Positions 25,745 to 35,848 of a DNA stretch of 64,000 bases are shown here, in pieces; the stretch's first letter is position 1; each line of letters begins with the position of its first letter. The position numbers and the translations under genes are program-made. Source of the DNA: Castor canadensis (Eukaryota > Chordata > Mammalia > Rodentia > Castoridae); the NCBI RefSeq assembly GCF_047511655.1, contig NC_133390.1, positions 126,967,583 through 127,031,582 of the forward strand, read 5' to 3'. The notes beneath the pieces are model-generated. The model searched no databases. It saw nothing but the letters and a program-made list of their open reading frames with translations, and was not told where the DNA came from.

Positions 25745-25880
25745 AGCCACTCATTCATCAATGTGAGCTGAGCACCTACTGCATGGAGGGCACACAGAGA
25801 GGCAGCCTCCCTGTCCTCATGTGGCTGGCATTACAGCTGAGGGGAGAGCAGCAAGTAAACAAGTCCACGGTCAGCCGACA
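25745..25880 (+). repeat. Old dispersed mammalian repeat
   Basis: TCATTCATCAATGTGAGCTG, GAGCACCTACTGCATGGAGG and the following text match a very common but here unclassified old repeat; a similar piece lies at 3887-3990. Confidence 0.35.
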
Positions 25881-26284
25881 CACAGAGATGCCGTGTGGCT
25901 GGCCAAGGTGCCCTGAAAGATAATTTTGAAGGCCAGCTTGTGAGGAACCCAGGATTCTAGTTCCCAGAGAAGTAGAAGTGGCTGGGATCAGAATTTGGAG
26001 CTCCTTTAGGCCCCCTTGAGGGGTGCTGGGGCACTGTGGGTGCTAGGCAAGCACTTCAGCCCTGAGTTCCACCACCAGGCCTCATTAAAGGTTTTTGCCC
26101 TGACTCAAGAGAATGGGAACCATGGCATGGTTTCACGGTTTAGGACTTCAGGGCGTTTTACTGCAGGTAATGGATGTGTGCTCTGTGGACAGTTGTGTTG
26201 CACACCCGTAGGGAAAGGGGCTATCCAAAAGATAGCTGGAACAGCTGACTGACTTATTGGTTAAGTTAGAACCCTAGTGTGTGC

Positions 26285-27345
26285 ACTGGGTCATGCCATC
26301 TACAAAAATAAGCCCAAAATACTTAAAGAACTAAAGATTATGTATACAACCTATCTAAGGATTAGGGTTTTTTTAAAAAATAATCTTGAAATGGAGAACA
26401 AATAAAACCCAGAAGATATAAAAATGATGCAGATTTGAATGTATAAAAAATTAAATAGTTTTAAAAGAGTAAAAATAAAGGGAAATGGGAGATTGAGAGT
26501 ATATTTGCAAAATCTATAACTGAAATAATAGGTTAATATTCAGAATATAAGGAATTCTTCAAACCCATAATAAAATTGCAAGATCCACACCCATAGATGC
26601 AACCAGCAATGGATTGAAAATACCTAGAAAAAAGTCCTATCTGCACAGAACACGTTCAGACTTTGTTGCCGTTACTCACTGAACAGTACAGTGTTAACTC
26701 CATAGCAGTCACACTGTATGAGGAGAGTAAGCAATCTACAGACTTCAGGACATGGAAGATGTGTAGCTTCTAGGCAAATACCACACCATTCTGAATAAGG
26801 CCACTTGAGCATCCTCAGCGTTAGGGACAGATGAAAGGTTCTTGAGCCAATCCCTGTGGATACCAAGAGACAACCAAAGGAAGCAGATGTTTCTCTTTAT
26901 GGTAGACTATTGTTTTTAATAATCCTGAGGTGGAGAACAAGAAATAAAACCCAGAAGGTATAAAAGAGATGCATAAGTTTGAATGTATAAAAAAAACTTA
27001 GTTAAAAGCGAAATGAGAGAATATATTTGCAATATCTGTAACAGATAAGTTAATATTCAGAATATAAACAGTTCTTCAAAGTGCAATAAAAAAGACCAAG
27101 AACATGAACAGGCAGTAACCAATAAACATATGAAGAGATATCCAACCCACTAATAATTACGAGAATGAAAAATTAAAACAAGATATTTCTATTTTTAAAA
27201 ACTGATTATCAGTGTTAGCAAGCCTCCCAGTGTCGGGAAACTCAAGCAATTTTTAGATAGCATTTTGGCAATAAACAATAAAATTTTAAGCATGCATGCA
27301 CTTTTACTCAGTAATTTTACTTATAGGAGTTAATCAGAAATATTC
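26285..27345 (+). mobile_element. L1 ORF2 3' fragments, two overlapping copies around a MITE
   Basis: Both 26365-26587 and 26915-27115 carry the same L1 segment (GAACAAATAAAACCCAGAAG and its twin; TTAATATTCAGAATATAA in both). 27115-27345 continues only in the second. Frames are broken. Confidence 0.7.
26588..26876 (-). mobile_element. Tigger-type MITE (MER2-like), minus orientation
   Basis: The plus strand reads as the reverse of the elements at 4012 and 46345 (CAGCAATGGATTGAAAATAC ... CCAATCCCTGTGGATACCAA). Confidence 0.7.
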
Positions 27346-27346
27346 A

Positions 27347-27536
27347 CACCGAGCGTCAGTGGCTCACGCCTGTAAATCCAGGAGGCAGAGATGAGGAGGA
27401 GCACGGTTAACAGCCAGTCTAGGCAAATAGTTCATGAGACCCTATCCCAAAAACACTCATCACAAAAAAGGGCTGGTGGAGTGGCTCAAGGTGTAGGCCC
27501 TGAGTTCAAACTTCAGAACTGCAAAAAAAAAAAAAA
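27347..27536 (+). mobile_element. Dimeric B1-tRNA SINE, young-looking
   Basis: Contains the GGCTGGTGGAGTGGCTCAAG junction and a pure A tail; tRNA half carries the short GGTGTAGGCCCTGAG form. Confidence 0.9.
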
Positions 27537-27661
27537 TTCACATGTATACAAAAAGGTATGTCTTGGTCTTTGCAGGTGTGTTTGTATCAGTAACAAAACA
27601 AAACAAAACAGGGATGTACTAAATGCCTGCAGTAGAAGGCTGTTTAAGGAGTTCTTTTTGC

Positions 27662-27741
27662 GGGGAGGGACTGGGGTTTGAACTCAGGGCTTTGCACTTG
27701 CGAAGCAGGTGCTCTACAGTTTGAGCCACACCTGCAGCCCC
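27662..27741 (-). mobile_element. tRNA-derived SINE half
   Basis: Near-consensus minus copy abutting the MER5A element. Confidence 0.85.
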
Positions 27742-27957
27742 TAAGTGGGATTCTCCTGCATAGGCAGTCTTGCCCAAGAGGAGCTTTGGCAATGTCTGGG
27801 CTCGTTTTTGGTTGTTACAGGTGGGGTGTGGCGGAGACCAGCACCTAGTAGGCTAAGGCCAAGATGCTGCTGTAGACTCACCTGTAGGACAGCCCCCACC
27901 ACGAAGAATCACCCAGCCAAAAATATCAGTAGTGCTGAGGTTGAGAAACTCTGGGTT
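27742..27957 (+). mobile_element. MER5A hAT MITE
   Basis: TTTGGCAATGTCTGGGCTCG, AGGACAGCCCCCACCACGAA and GCTGAGGTTGAGAAACTCTG follow MER5A from left to right. Confidence 0.8.
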
Positions 27958-27959
27958 AA

Positions 27960-28090
27960 ATAAGCCACAGCCACACTTGGAAATATTGTGCAGCCGTTAA
28001 AAGGAGAAAAGGATCTATGTATGTGACATTAAAGATCTCCAAAATGTGTCATTAAAAGTTGTTTTTATAAAGCTTAATACGTGACCCTTG
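27960..28090 (+). mobile_element. L1 3' fragment
   Basis: GGAAATATTGTGCAGCCGTT resembles the end of L1 ORF2. Confidence 0.45.
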
Positions 28091-28094
28091 TAAT

Positions 28095-28515
28095 GAAAGA
28101 AAACAAACTACGTGTGACAAAACACCTGACATGAACAACTTCAAGGAAGAAGGATTTCTTTTGGCCCAGGGTTTTCAGAGGTTTCATGGCCAGCTGGCTC
28201 CATTGCTCCTAGGCCTGTGGCAAGGTAGAAACATGGTGGGAGGGCGTGGCAGAGGAAAGCTGCTCACTTCATGCCAGCTGGGAAGTGGAGACAGAAAGGA
28301 AGAAAGGAAGATGTACCCTGCAAAGACCCGTCCCATGACCGCTTCCTCTAGCTAGGCCACCTGTAATAGCGCCTTCAGCTCTGACCCCATCAGTACCTCG
28401 AGTCATTGGTGAGCTTAGAGCCCTCGTGCTCCCAGCACCTCTCAGTAGCACTGGGGACCAAGCCTTCAGTCCATGAGCCTTTTAGGGGACACTTCATAAC
28501 TAACCCACAACACCA
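28095..28515 (-). mobile_element. MaLR-like LTR, minus orientation
   Basis: CATGGCCAGCTGGCTCCATT, GGGCGTGGCAGAGGAAAGCT and AAGCCTTCAGTCCATGAGCC match a dispersed LTR-like repeat of rodents and lagomorphs as I recall it. Confidence 0.5.
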
Positions 28516-30217
28516 AGTGAATTTTCAAAAACACTGGCTACCACTTCTCCACCCCAGAGGCAGCCATTGTTGCCAGCCTCATAGGTGTCCAGAGCAGAGG
28601 AACATAAAGTCTGGTTTTCAGTGTTCCTGTTGGTGACAGGGTTAGATTCAGAACTGTTGCTCAAGACCTGGAGCTGAGGATCCCTGACATAGTTTCTAGA
28701 TTATTCTCCCTCTTTTGCATTTCTATGGCATTTTTATTTATAGACCCAAAACGAAACTGTGCTGGGGGATGGGAGGGCAGGAGGAGGCCTGAAGTAAGAA
28801 TCTGGTGATGGCGAGTGAGCACGCAGTGTGAAGGCTCCCCCAGCCACATGGTGCCCGTGAGATGGTGCCCAGATGGTTGAAGGGTGATGGTGTAGCGGAG
28901 GCAGGGAAATGAACTTCCTTAGAACCAGGACAAAGTTGAGTCAAAGTCAGCAGCATATCAGATCCCTCTTCCCGCCCACCATGCCCAGTCATCCGTGGGC
29001 CTGTCTGCACTTTGCAATGCAGTCTCACTCACTGAGTCACTGTCCACATCTCTGACTTTGTGAACAAGCCTGTCTTTCATCACCTGGGCTCTTCCAGAAA
29101 AGCCTCTTAGAGTTGGGTCTGAGACCTTTTGATGCTGGCTTTCATCAGGTCCATTCCCTCCTCCTGCCTGTCGTGCTCACCAAAGTATTCCACAGTCAGG
29201 ACAGGAAGGGTGGAGCTGGGTGACCCGCCAGCATAAATCCTAGGGCTCCACAAAGAAAGGTGTCTGGTGCCATCTTCAGCAGGCACAGGCATGCTCTGTG
29301 GGCACAAGGGCACAGGCCTGCCGAGGAAATGGTCCCAGCAGAGGCTGCAGGCAGCAGGTGACAGGTTCCTGAGACCACCAGACTCTTCCTTTGTCCGTTT
29401 CAGAATTGGGCATCTCCTGAAAACTACCTCTTGAGCCTTCCCTAGACTCACACTTCAAAATACCATTTCTTCCTGGAGAGACAACTCACCTGGCTGTGCG
29501 TGTCCACCTCAGTGTGGCCCGGACAGGCTTGGTCCTGACATTCTCAGTGGTCAGCCATTTATCTCATGTGATGTCAGCTTGCTTAATCTGTGAAGTTAAA
29601 ATCCATGCTGTCTTCCCAGAGGGGCTCATCTCTCCCTCTGGGAGGAATCTGGATATAGTGGAGTCAGGAGGACGCAGGTTCGGGAGGATGGTTTTTGCAT
29701 CCAGGGTGACTCCCGTGACTCTACCCTATGTCAAAGCCGGTCTGCAGGACCCTGGCTTGGGTTGAGGACTCTTGCAGCATTACTTTTAAACGCTCAGCTA
29801 CCATGTTAGATGTTTTGCTTTTCACTCTCATGACAGTTCAGGATGAAGAACCCTTCATGGAGGGAGCTGGATGGCACCTACAGAGCAAGTTAGTCCTGAG
29901 TCACAGCATCTAAATACATGTGTAAGAGGCCTCCAGCTAAGTAGGCAGAATTGAGGAAGTCTTACAAAGTGAGTTTCCCAGAGAGGTTTGAGATGCCTGT
30001 GGGCCTGTAACAAAACAGTGGTGAGGACCTCCTGCTGGGCAGTGCTGGCCCCACTGCTCAGAGCACAAGACCTGCCCAGGCCCCTTTTTTTCTTTGGGAA
30101 ACTTCTACATCCCTGCACCACATGGTAAAGAGCTGACACTGCTACCCATGAAGAATTGCAAAAGTTATTTTAATCTGCAAAATCATGCAGAAAATTAGGT
30201 GCAGAAATTCTCTTTCC

Positions 30218-30511
30218 AGGCTAAGCACGGTGGCCCCATCCTGTCATTCCAGCTACTCAGGAGGATCGAGATTCCAGGCCAGCCCAAGTAAAAAAGTTAG
30301 TGAGACCCTATCTCAACAGACATGATAGGCATAGTGGTGTGTGTCCCTAATCCCAGCTACATGGGAGGCATAAATAGGAGCATGTGGTCTGAGGACAACT
30401 GGGCAAAAATGTAAGGCCCTGACTCAAAAATAAGTAAAGCAAAAGGACTGTGGATCAAGAGGTAGAGCACCTTGCCAGACCCTGAGTTCAAATCCTAGTA
30501 CCAGGAAAAAA
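30218..30511 (+). mobile_element. Trimeric SINE (B1-B1-tRNA)
   Basis: Two consecutive B1 units (both with an AGCTAC-ATGGGAGG-like motif) precede a tRNA half ending GAGTTCAAATCC and an A-rich tail. Confidence 0.85.
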
Positions 30512-31109
30512 ATTGTCTCTCCACATAGCCAAAGTACTGCATAATCCCAAATTTTCTACATTTTAAGGCAGGCCTGGAATAAAGCAGCCCGGAGGGTGAG
30601 AGGGTCAGTGCAGGACTGGGGAGACCCATAGGCATCCTGGAGTAGAGGAGGCCTGGAAATGGGGTTGGCAGGCAGCCAAATGCGGCTGGTGCACGCTGCA
30701 GTGCTCAGTCTTGAGTGAGGCAAAGGCCCTTCAAAGCTGTGAACCAGCCTCAGGCGTGCATTGTCATATTCCTAGAGCTGGCTGCTGCGGAAGATCCAAA
30801 GGATGAAAATGCTTGGGCAGCCCAAGGGAAATGTGCAGGTCTCACAGGTCCCTTGTGTCCAGCCATGCTCTTCTGTGCCAGTCTTCGTGTCCACTCTTGA
30901 CTCAAGCCAAGGGCCCTTTCTCAGCTCTTGTATCTATTTCTGAGGCTCTCGGGAGAGCCCCAGAATGAGGGCCTTTAGAAAATCAAAGCGTTGCCTGCAC
31001 TGACCACTGGCGTGAGATTCATGTCGTGATTTAATTCTCACTGCAAACTGACATTTTCTACAGCAGGGTTTTTCAGAAGCAATACAACACTTTAGGGACC
31101 ACATTTGGG

Positions 31110-31289
31110 GCCAGACGATCGATCGTTATTATGGGAACTGTCCTCTGTGTTGTGGGTCTTTTTTTTTTTAATATCAGAACCCCTGGCCTCTGCCCATTAA
31201 ATGAAATGAAGTAGCGATGCCCCTGGTAGTGACAATCAGACATGCCCAGGCATTGCCAAATGTCTCATAGGACACAAAATCATACACAT

Positions 31290-31332
<43 letters not shown>

Positions 31333-31345
31333 GAATCACTGTCCT
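31110..31345 (-). mobile_element. MER5A element carrying a (CA)n expansion
   Basis: The plus strand is antisense MER5A (GGCATTGCCAAATGTCTCAT) and resumes after the CA run with GAGAATCACTG, the MER5 end. Confidence 0.6.
31291..31329 (+). repeat. (CA)19 microsatellite
   Basis: About 19 uninterrupted CA units. Confidence 0.95.
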
Positions 31346-32286
31346 ACAGGAAAGAGGCAGCATAAAATAATCTTTGTCCTGAATTAATTGTGCTTTTAAA
31401 ACAGATCCTAAGACGGCATACATTTGATTCCTGTGGTTGTATGTGAAATGGATGAGGTTTTATTCTCTCTGAGTGGCCTTCAAAAAATCAGAATCTTCTC
31501 TTCCCTCATCCAGTCTCCTCCTGTCCTATTCCCATGCTGCTGGTAATACTTCCCTACCTGTCACTTCGATGACAGGTCATCACACGGGCGTCACTGAGGG
31601 GGCTCTCACATCCTGCCTCGTAGCCAGGATTCCCACATGGTTGATGTGATGCCCACTGTCCTCTGCTTGTTTTGTGGTGAGGGCTTACGTTTCAGGGAGC
31701 AAATCCACCTCTACTGCTTACAAGCTTGGTCACTTGGACTGTTTTTGGATCTGTGCGCCTCAGTTTCCCCATATGAAAATGGGGGGGTGACCTTATCTGG
31801 CTCATTGTGATCACATGTGCCACACACCAGTCACTGGTAACTTGTTGGGGGCTGATAGGCTGAGGGGTTCCAATTGTCATCTTCGTAGCCTAGCCAGCGA
31901 ACGTTGGGGGCTCATACAGTTCCACCTGGTGCAGAAGCTGGGCCGGCATCGCACTGTCAGTTCTTTGCTCTGAAGAGCTTCAGCAGAGAAACAGAGTGGT
32001 TCTGCTTTGCTGTTATCCTGCTCCTTTCCAAGATGTCCTGCCGGCGCCACGTAACGGCCTTCAGAGAGGACAGAGTTCATCACTGCAGTCATCGGTGTTC
32101 ACAGCCAGCATGTGTTTTAACAGCTTGTACTGCATGAAATAAAATCCTTCCACCCTCTGGCCAACTTGTGGAAATAACCTGACCCGTGGCCGTGCCTGGG
32201 TGACACTGGGCTGGTTCTCTGTGGTTTGCTCCCCAGGTGCCTGTTGCACACAGACATTTCTCTGAGGTGTCTGTGTTAAATCTCAG

Positions 32287-32460
32287 GTCACTCTGCTAGT
32301 CGCCTTCACCTGCGTGCGGAGCTCTGCGTGGACGGACTACAGTGCCTACAGCTATTTTGAGGTGGTCACCATCTGCGACCTGATCATGATCCTGGCCTTT
32401 TACTTGATCCACCTCTTCCGGTTCTACCGCGTGCTCACCTGCATCAGCTGGCCCCTGTCG
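32287..32460 (+). CDS. CMTM7: CMTM7 exon 2 (58 codons, phase 0 to phase 0)
   Basis: The exon starts after a TCTCAG acceptor and ends at TCG before a GTAAGT donor. It translates without a stop as 58 residues, beginning [13 protein letters not shown] and ending in [11 protein letters not shown]. It holds the end of membrane segment 1, the short loop [10 protein letters not shown], and all of membrane segment 2 ([19 protein letters not shown]), the core of the MARVEL domain. The sequence matches my recollection of human CMTM7 at nearly every position; differences are conservative. The loop reads W-T-D-Y-S, where I recall human having N-Y-S, a possible N-glycosylation sequon. The upstream polypyrimidine tract is modest. 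CMTM7 acts in the plasma membrane and endosomes and is implicated in B-1a cell development and EGFR trafficking. Confidence 0.97.
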
Positions 32461-32797
32461 GTAAGTGGGGATGGCCTGCCCTCTGCCAGCCGCTCTTTCC
32501 TGCATCAGCTCTGAATGCCCCACCATTTGGGGGAGTCTGCCTGGTGTCCTGTCAGTTTCTAAATACAGCTGCAGAATGCTCAGCCTCTCACCTCAACGTT
32601 TATTTCCCCTGAGTGACAGAGAAGGAAGGGGCTGTGTGAGAGAGTTGAGGGGAGGAACATGGAAGAAAGGAGCTGATAGCTTCTGTGACAGCTGAATGGT
32701 AAGATTTGATGGCTAAAATGGCCTGGCAGAGGTGAGGAAAAAAGTCAGAAGCTGCCAGGTTTTTCTTCACGCTATATTATTTTTAAAAAGCTTTGTT

Positions 32798-32888
32798 GAG
32801 GGCTGGCAGAGTGGCTCAAGCAGTAAGGGCTCCTGCCTAGCAAGCATAAAGCCCTGAGTTCAAACCCCAGTACCACCAAAAAAACCAC
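32798..32888 (+). mobile_element. tRNA-derived SINE half
   Basis: A box GAGTGGCTCAAGCAG and B box GAGTTCAAACC, A tail. Confidence 0.9.
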
Positions 32889-33003
32889 ACAGCATAAATA
32901 AAAATTCAGAATCTTCTGAATTTAATTCTAGGATTACAGGTGTGCCCCACCACCTGTAATTTTCATTTTTCTTGGGTATGTATCTAAGGGTGCTTTTTTT
33001 TTT

Positions 33004-33085
33004 TTTTTTTGGCAGTACTGGGATTTGAACTTAGTGCCTTTGTGCTTGCTAGGTAGGTGCTCCACCACTTGAGCCACACCCAGCA
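33004..33085 (-). mobile_element. tRNA-derived SINE half
   Basis: Preceded by a T run of about 17 that is its tail. Confidence 0.85.
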
Positions 33086-33162
33086 CATGTACTTTTTGAC
33101 CATTTGACCATTTGTATTTTTTTGAAGAAATGTCTATTTAGAGCATTTTCTTGTTTTTGTTT

Positions 33163-33380
33163 TCTTTTTGGTGGGATTGGGGGTTTGAACTCAGGGCTTC
33201 ACGCTTGCAAAGCAGGAACCCTACCACTTGAGCCATACCTCCAGTCCATTTTGCTCTGGTTATTTTTGGAGCTGGAGGTCTCTTGAACTGTTTGCCCAGG
33301 CTGGCCTTGATCTGTGATCCTCCCAATCTCAGCCTCCCAAGTAGCTACAATTACAGGCGTGAGCCACTGGAGCCTGGCTT
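33163..33380 (-). mobile_element. Dimeric B1-tRNA SINE
   Basis: Both halves in minus orientation (TTTGGTGGGATTGGG ... ATTACAGGCGTGAGCCACTG). Confidence 0.9.
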
Positions 33381-34289
33381 CATTTTCTAATTAGGTCATC
33401 TTTTTATTATTGAACTGTAAGAGTTTTTCTGTATTCTACATAGAAGTTTGTTATCAGGTATAGGACTTGTAAATATTTTCCACTATTGTATTGGCTGTTT
33501 TTCACTACTGAATAGTGTCCCTTAAAGAATGTTTTAATTTTTATTAATCTACTTTATCTGTTTTTTGCTCATGTTTTTGGTTCCATTATTGAAGAAATTA
33601 TTACCAAGATCAAGGTCATAAAGATTTGCCTCTCTTTTCTTCTAATAGTTTTACAACTTTAGCTCTTATGATTAAAATTAAGCCTTTGGTCTATTTTGAG
33701 TAAATTTTTGCATATGGCCTGAGGAAGCATTCAGCTCACTGTTTTTCACTGGACATCCAGTTGTCCTGGCACCATCTGTTGGAAAGACTGCTCTCTCCCC
33801 AGTGAGTGGCCTTGGCCCCATTGTCAGGAATCAATTAGCCATAAATCCATGGACTTAGTTCTGGACTCTCAGCTCTATTCCATTGACCTGTATGTCTGTC
33901 CCTCTGCCAGAGCCACACTATCTTTTACTGTACCATTTTCGTAAGTTGTGAAATGAAGAGCCCTCCAATTTGCTCACTTCCAGTATTGCTGTGGATCATT
34001 TGCAATTTTGCATGAATTTTACAGTCAGCTTTCATTTTTTATAGTGAAACCAGCTGGGATTCTAATAGCATTTTATTGACTCCATGGGTCAGTTTAGGAA
34101 GAATTCCATCCTAACCATCTTGACAATATTCCGTCCTAGCAGTGTTGAATCTTATGACCCCTGAATATGGGAGGCTATTCCATTATCACATTTTGTACTT
34201 TTCAGAGTATTTATTCTTTCTGATGCTATTTCAAATGGAATTTATTTCTTACTTTCATCTTAAGATTGTTTATTACAAGTGTATAGGAA

Positions 34290-34320
34290 TTATATATATA
34301 TATACATATATATATATACA
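34290..34320 (+). repeat. (TA)n microsatellite
   Basis: TA units with two CA interruptions adjoining a SINE tail. Confidence 0.85.
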
Positions 34321-34321
34321 T

Positions 34322-34400
34322 TTAGCGGTACTGGGGTTTGAACTCAGGGTCTCCTGCTTGCTAGGCAGGTGCTCTACCACTTGAGCCATGTCCCCAGCCC
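34322..34400 (-). mobile_element. tRNA-derived SINE half
   Basis: Near-consensus minus copy, young by identity. Confidence 0.9.
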
Positions 34401-34928
34401 AGGAACATAATTAATTTTTTACGTTGATTTGTAAACCTTACTCAACTTCCTTATTAGTTCTAATAGAGTTTTAGAGTTTCTTATGATTTTCTATATGCAA
34501 GATCATGTTACCTACAAGTAGAGACAGTTTTACTTCTTCCTGGCTGTCTAGATACCTTTCATTTCCTTGTCTTTCCTTATTGCAGGCAATTAGCTGAATA
34601 AGTTAGCTGACTGTTGAACAGAAGTGGCAAGAGCAGACAATAGTCTTTTCCCTGATTTTAGGAGGGAAGGCCTCCATCTTTCATCCTTAAGTATGACATA
34701 GGTGTGAGTTTTCATAGATACCCTTTGTCAGATTGAAGAAGTTCCTTCTTGTTTTGCTTTGTTGAGTGCGTTTATCATGAGAGAGTGTTAGATCTTGAGT
34801 TTGTGTATTTCTTTGAATAAACAGTCTGACAACCTCTGCCTCTCGATCAGATTGTTTAGTCATTTCCGTGTAATGTTATGTTATTTTGGAAGAAATTCCT
34901 TTATGTTCTTAGGTTCTAAGGCCCCTTC

Positions 34929-34993
34929 ATAGCTGGGGAGGTAACTCAGTGGTAGAGCCCCTGCCTAGCAGGTGCAAAGTCCAGACCCTTCAC
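34929..34993 (+). mobile_element. ID-type SINE fragment
   Basis: GGTAACTCAGTGGTAGAGCC shows an ID-like A box (CTCAGTGG rather than CTCAAGTGG). Confidence 0.65.
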
Positions 34994-35749
34994 GGTGATG
35001 GCACTTTTCCACTTCCTTTGAGAATAAGCTGGTCTGGGCTTCCTGCTGCCTTTGGCAAACACGCACAGGAAAGAATAAAAGCCAGAGGACAAGTACAAGG
35101 GAGGAATCTCTCATGTCAGTTTTCTCTGTCCCGTGTCGTCCTCCTACTTTGGTGTGAGTGAGAATGCTGGAGTGGAGGACTTCCACTTGCTGATCTGCTC
35201 TTTGGTCAAATTCCTGTGGCCCGCCTTGTGCGATCCCTTTCTGGTCACTAAAGAGAAACCAGGTCTTTCAAGTGTAGGAAGAGTGGGAAGAGTCTGTGGT
35301 CAGCCACACAAAGGCAGCACACTATTAGTCCAGAACTTTCTGTGCAGCTGTCAGAAAAGGAAGTTTGTTGTTTGGAGTTGGAGTCTTGTTTTCACTCTCC
35401 ATCCTGGGAATTGGAAGAATCTCACTTCTTAGTGAAAGGTCAGGATCTGCCAATTGATGTCAAGAGTGGAACTGTCCTGAGTGGGTATCTCTCCTCACCC
35501 AAGTTTCCTTTCTCTGAGTCCCCTTCTCTTCTGCTTGCCTGCCATCATTTCTCTTGTGCTTGGCCTCTTCCTGGCCCAGCTTTCTGCATCATTGCCTGTG
35601 ATCTGTGAGGCTTCTCCTGCTTAAGTGTTGCAAAAGCGAAGAGGAAGTATCACCCTGTCCCCTTCTTGCCATCTCTTCTGATTCCCAGGTGCTCCCTAAG
35701 AATGGGGAGTGACCTCCCCACCCACCTCTTTGCTGTGTTTTGCCCCCAG

Positions 35750-35848
35750 GAACTGCTGCACTATTTAATCGGTACCCTGCTCCTCCTCATCGCCTCCGTG
35801 GTGGCAGCCTCCAAGAGTTACAACCAGAGCGGACTGGTAGCTGGAGCG
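35750..35848 (+). CDS. CMTM7: CMTM7 exon 3 (33 codons, symmetric)
   Basis: The acceptor is TTTTGCCCCCAG and the donor GCG|GTGAGG. The exon is exactly 99 nt, reads [20 protein letters not shown] followed by [13 protein letters not shown], and is phase 0 at both ends. It encodes the third membrane helix and the loop leading to helix 4, with an N-Q-S sequon in that loop. Because it is symmetric, skipping it would delete 33 residues without a frameshift; I recall a human CMTM7 short isoform that is 33 residues shorter. The match to human is almost complete (an I to V change in the helix). Confidence 0.97.

Larger units (their letters stand above)
1..32286 (+). other. CMTM7: CMTM7 intron 1 (3' part), mostly decayed interspersed repeats
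   Basis: No conserved exon, RNA gene or CpG island is recognised in this block. Outside the listed repeats, the following stretches show nothing I can name: 1-775, 5850-7480, 7665-8830, 9040-10040, 10800-11300, 11770-12440, 13330-14640, 14910-15410, 17620-18730, 18940-19890, 22890-23600, 24060-25740, 28520-30210, 30515-31100 and 31350-32286. Pieces of very old, unclassifiable repeats are probably scattered in them. The call as intron depends on exon 1 lying to the left. Confidence 0.75.
33086..34915 (-). mobile_element. L1 ORF2-region fragment interrupted by two SINEs
   Basis: Antisense L1 phrases include GAAGAAATGTCTATTTAGAG, GGACATCCAGTTGTCCTGGC and CCTACAAGTAGAGACAGTTT. SINEs at 33163 and 34322 split it. 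Confidence 0.75.
32461..35749 (+). other. CMTM7: CMTM7 intron 2
   Basis: About 3.3 kb with GTAAGT and CAG ends. It is dominated by a minus-oriented L1 fragment and several SINEs; 35000-35749 shows no recognised element. Confidence 0.9.
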
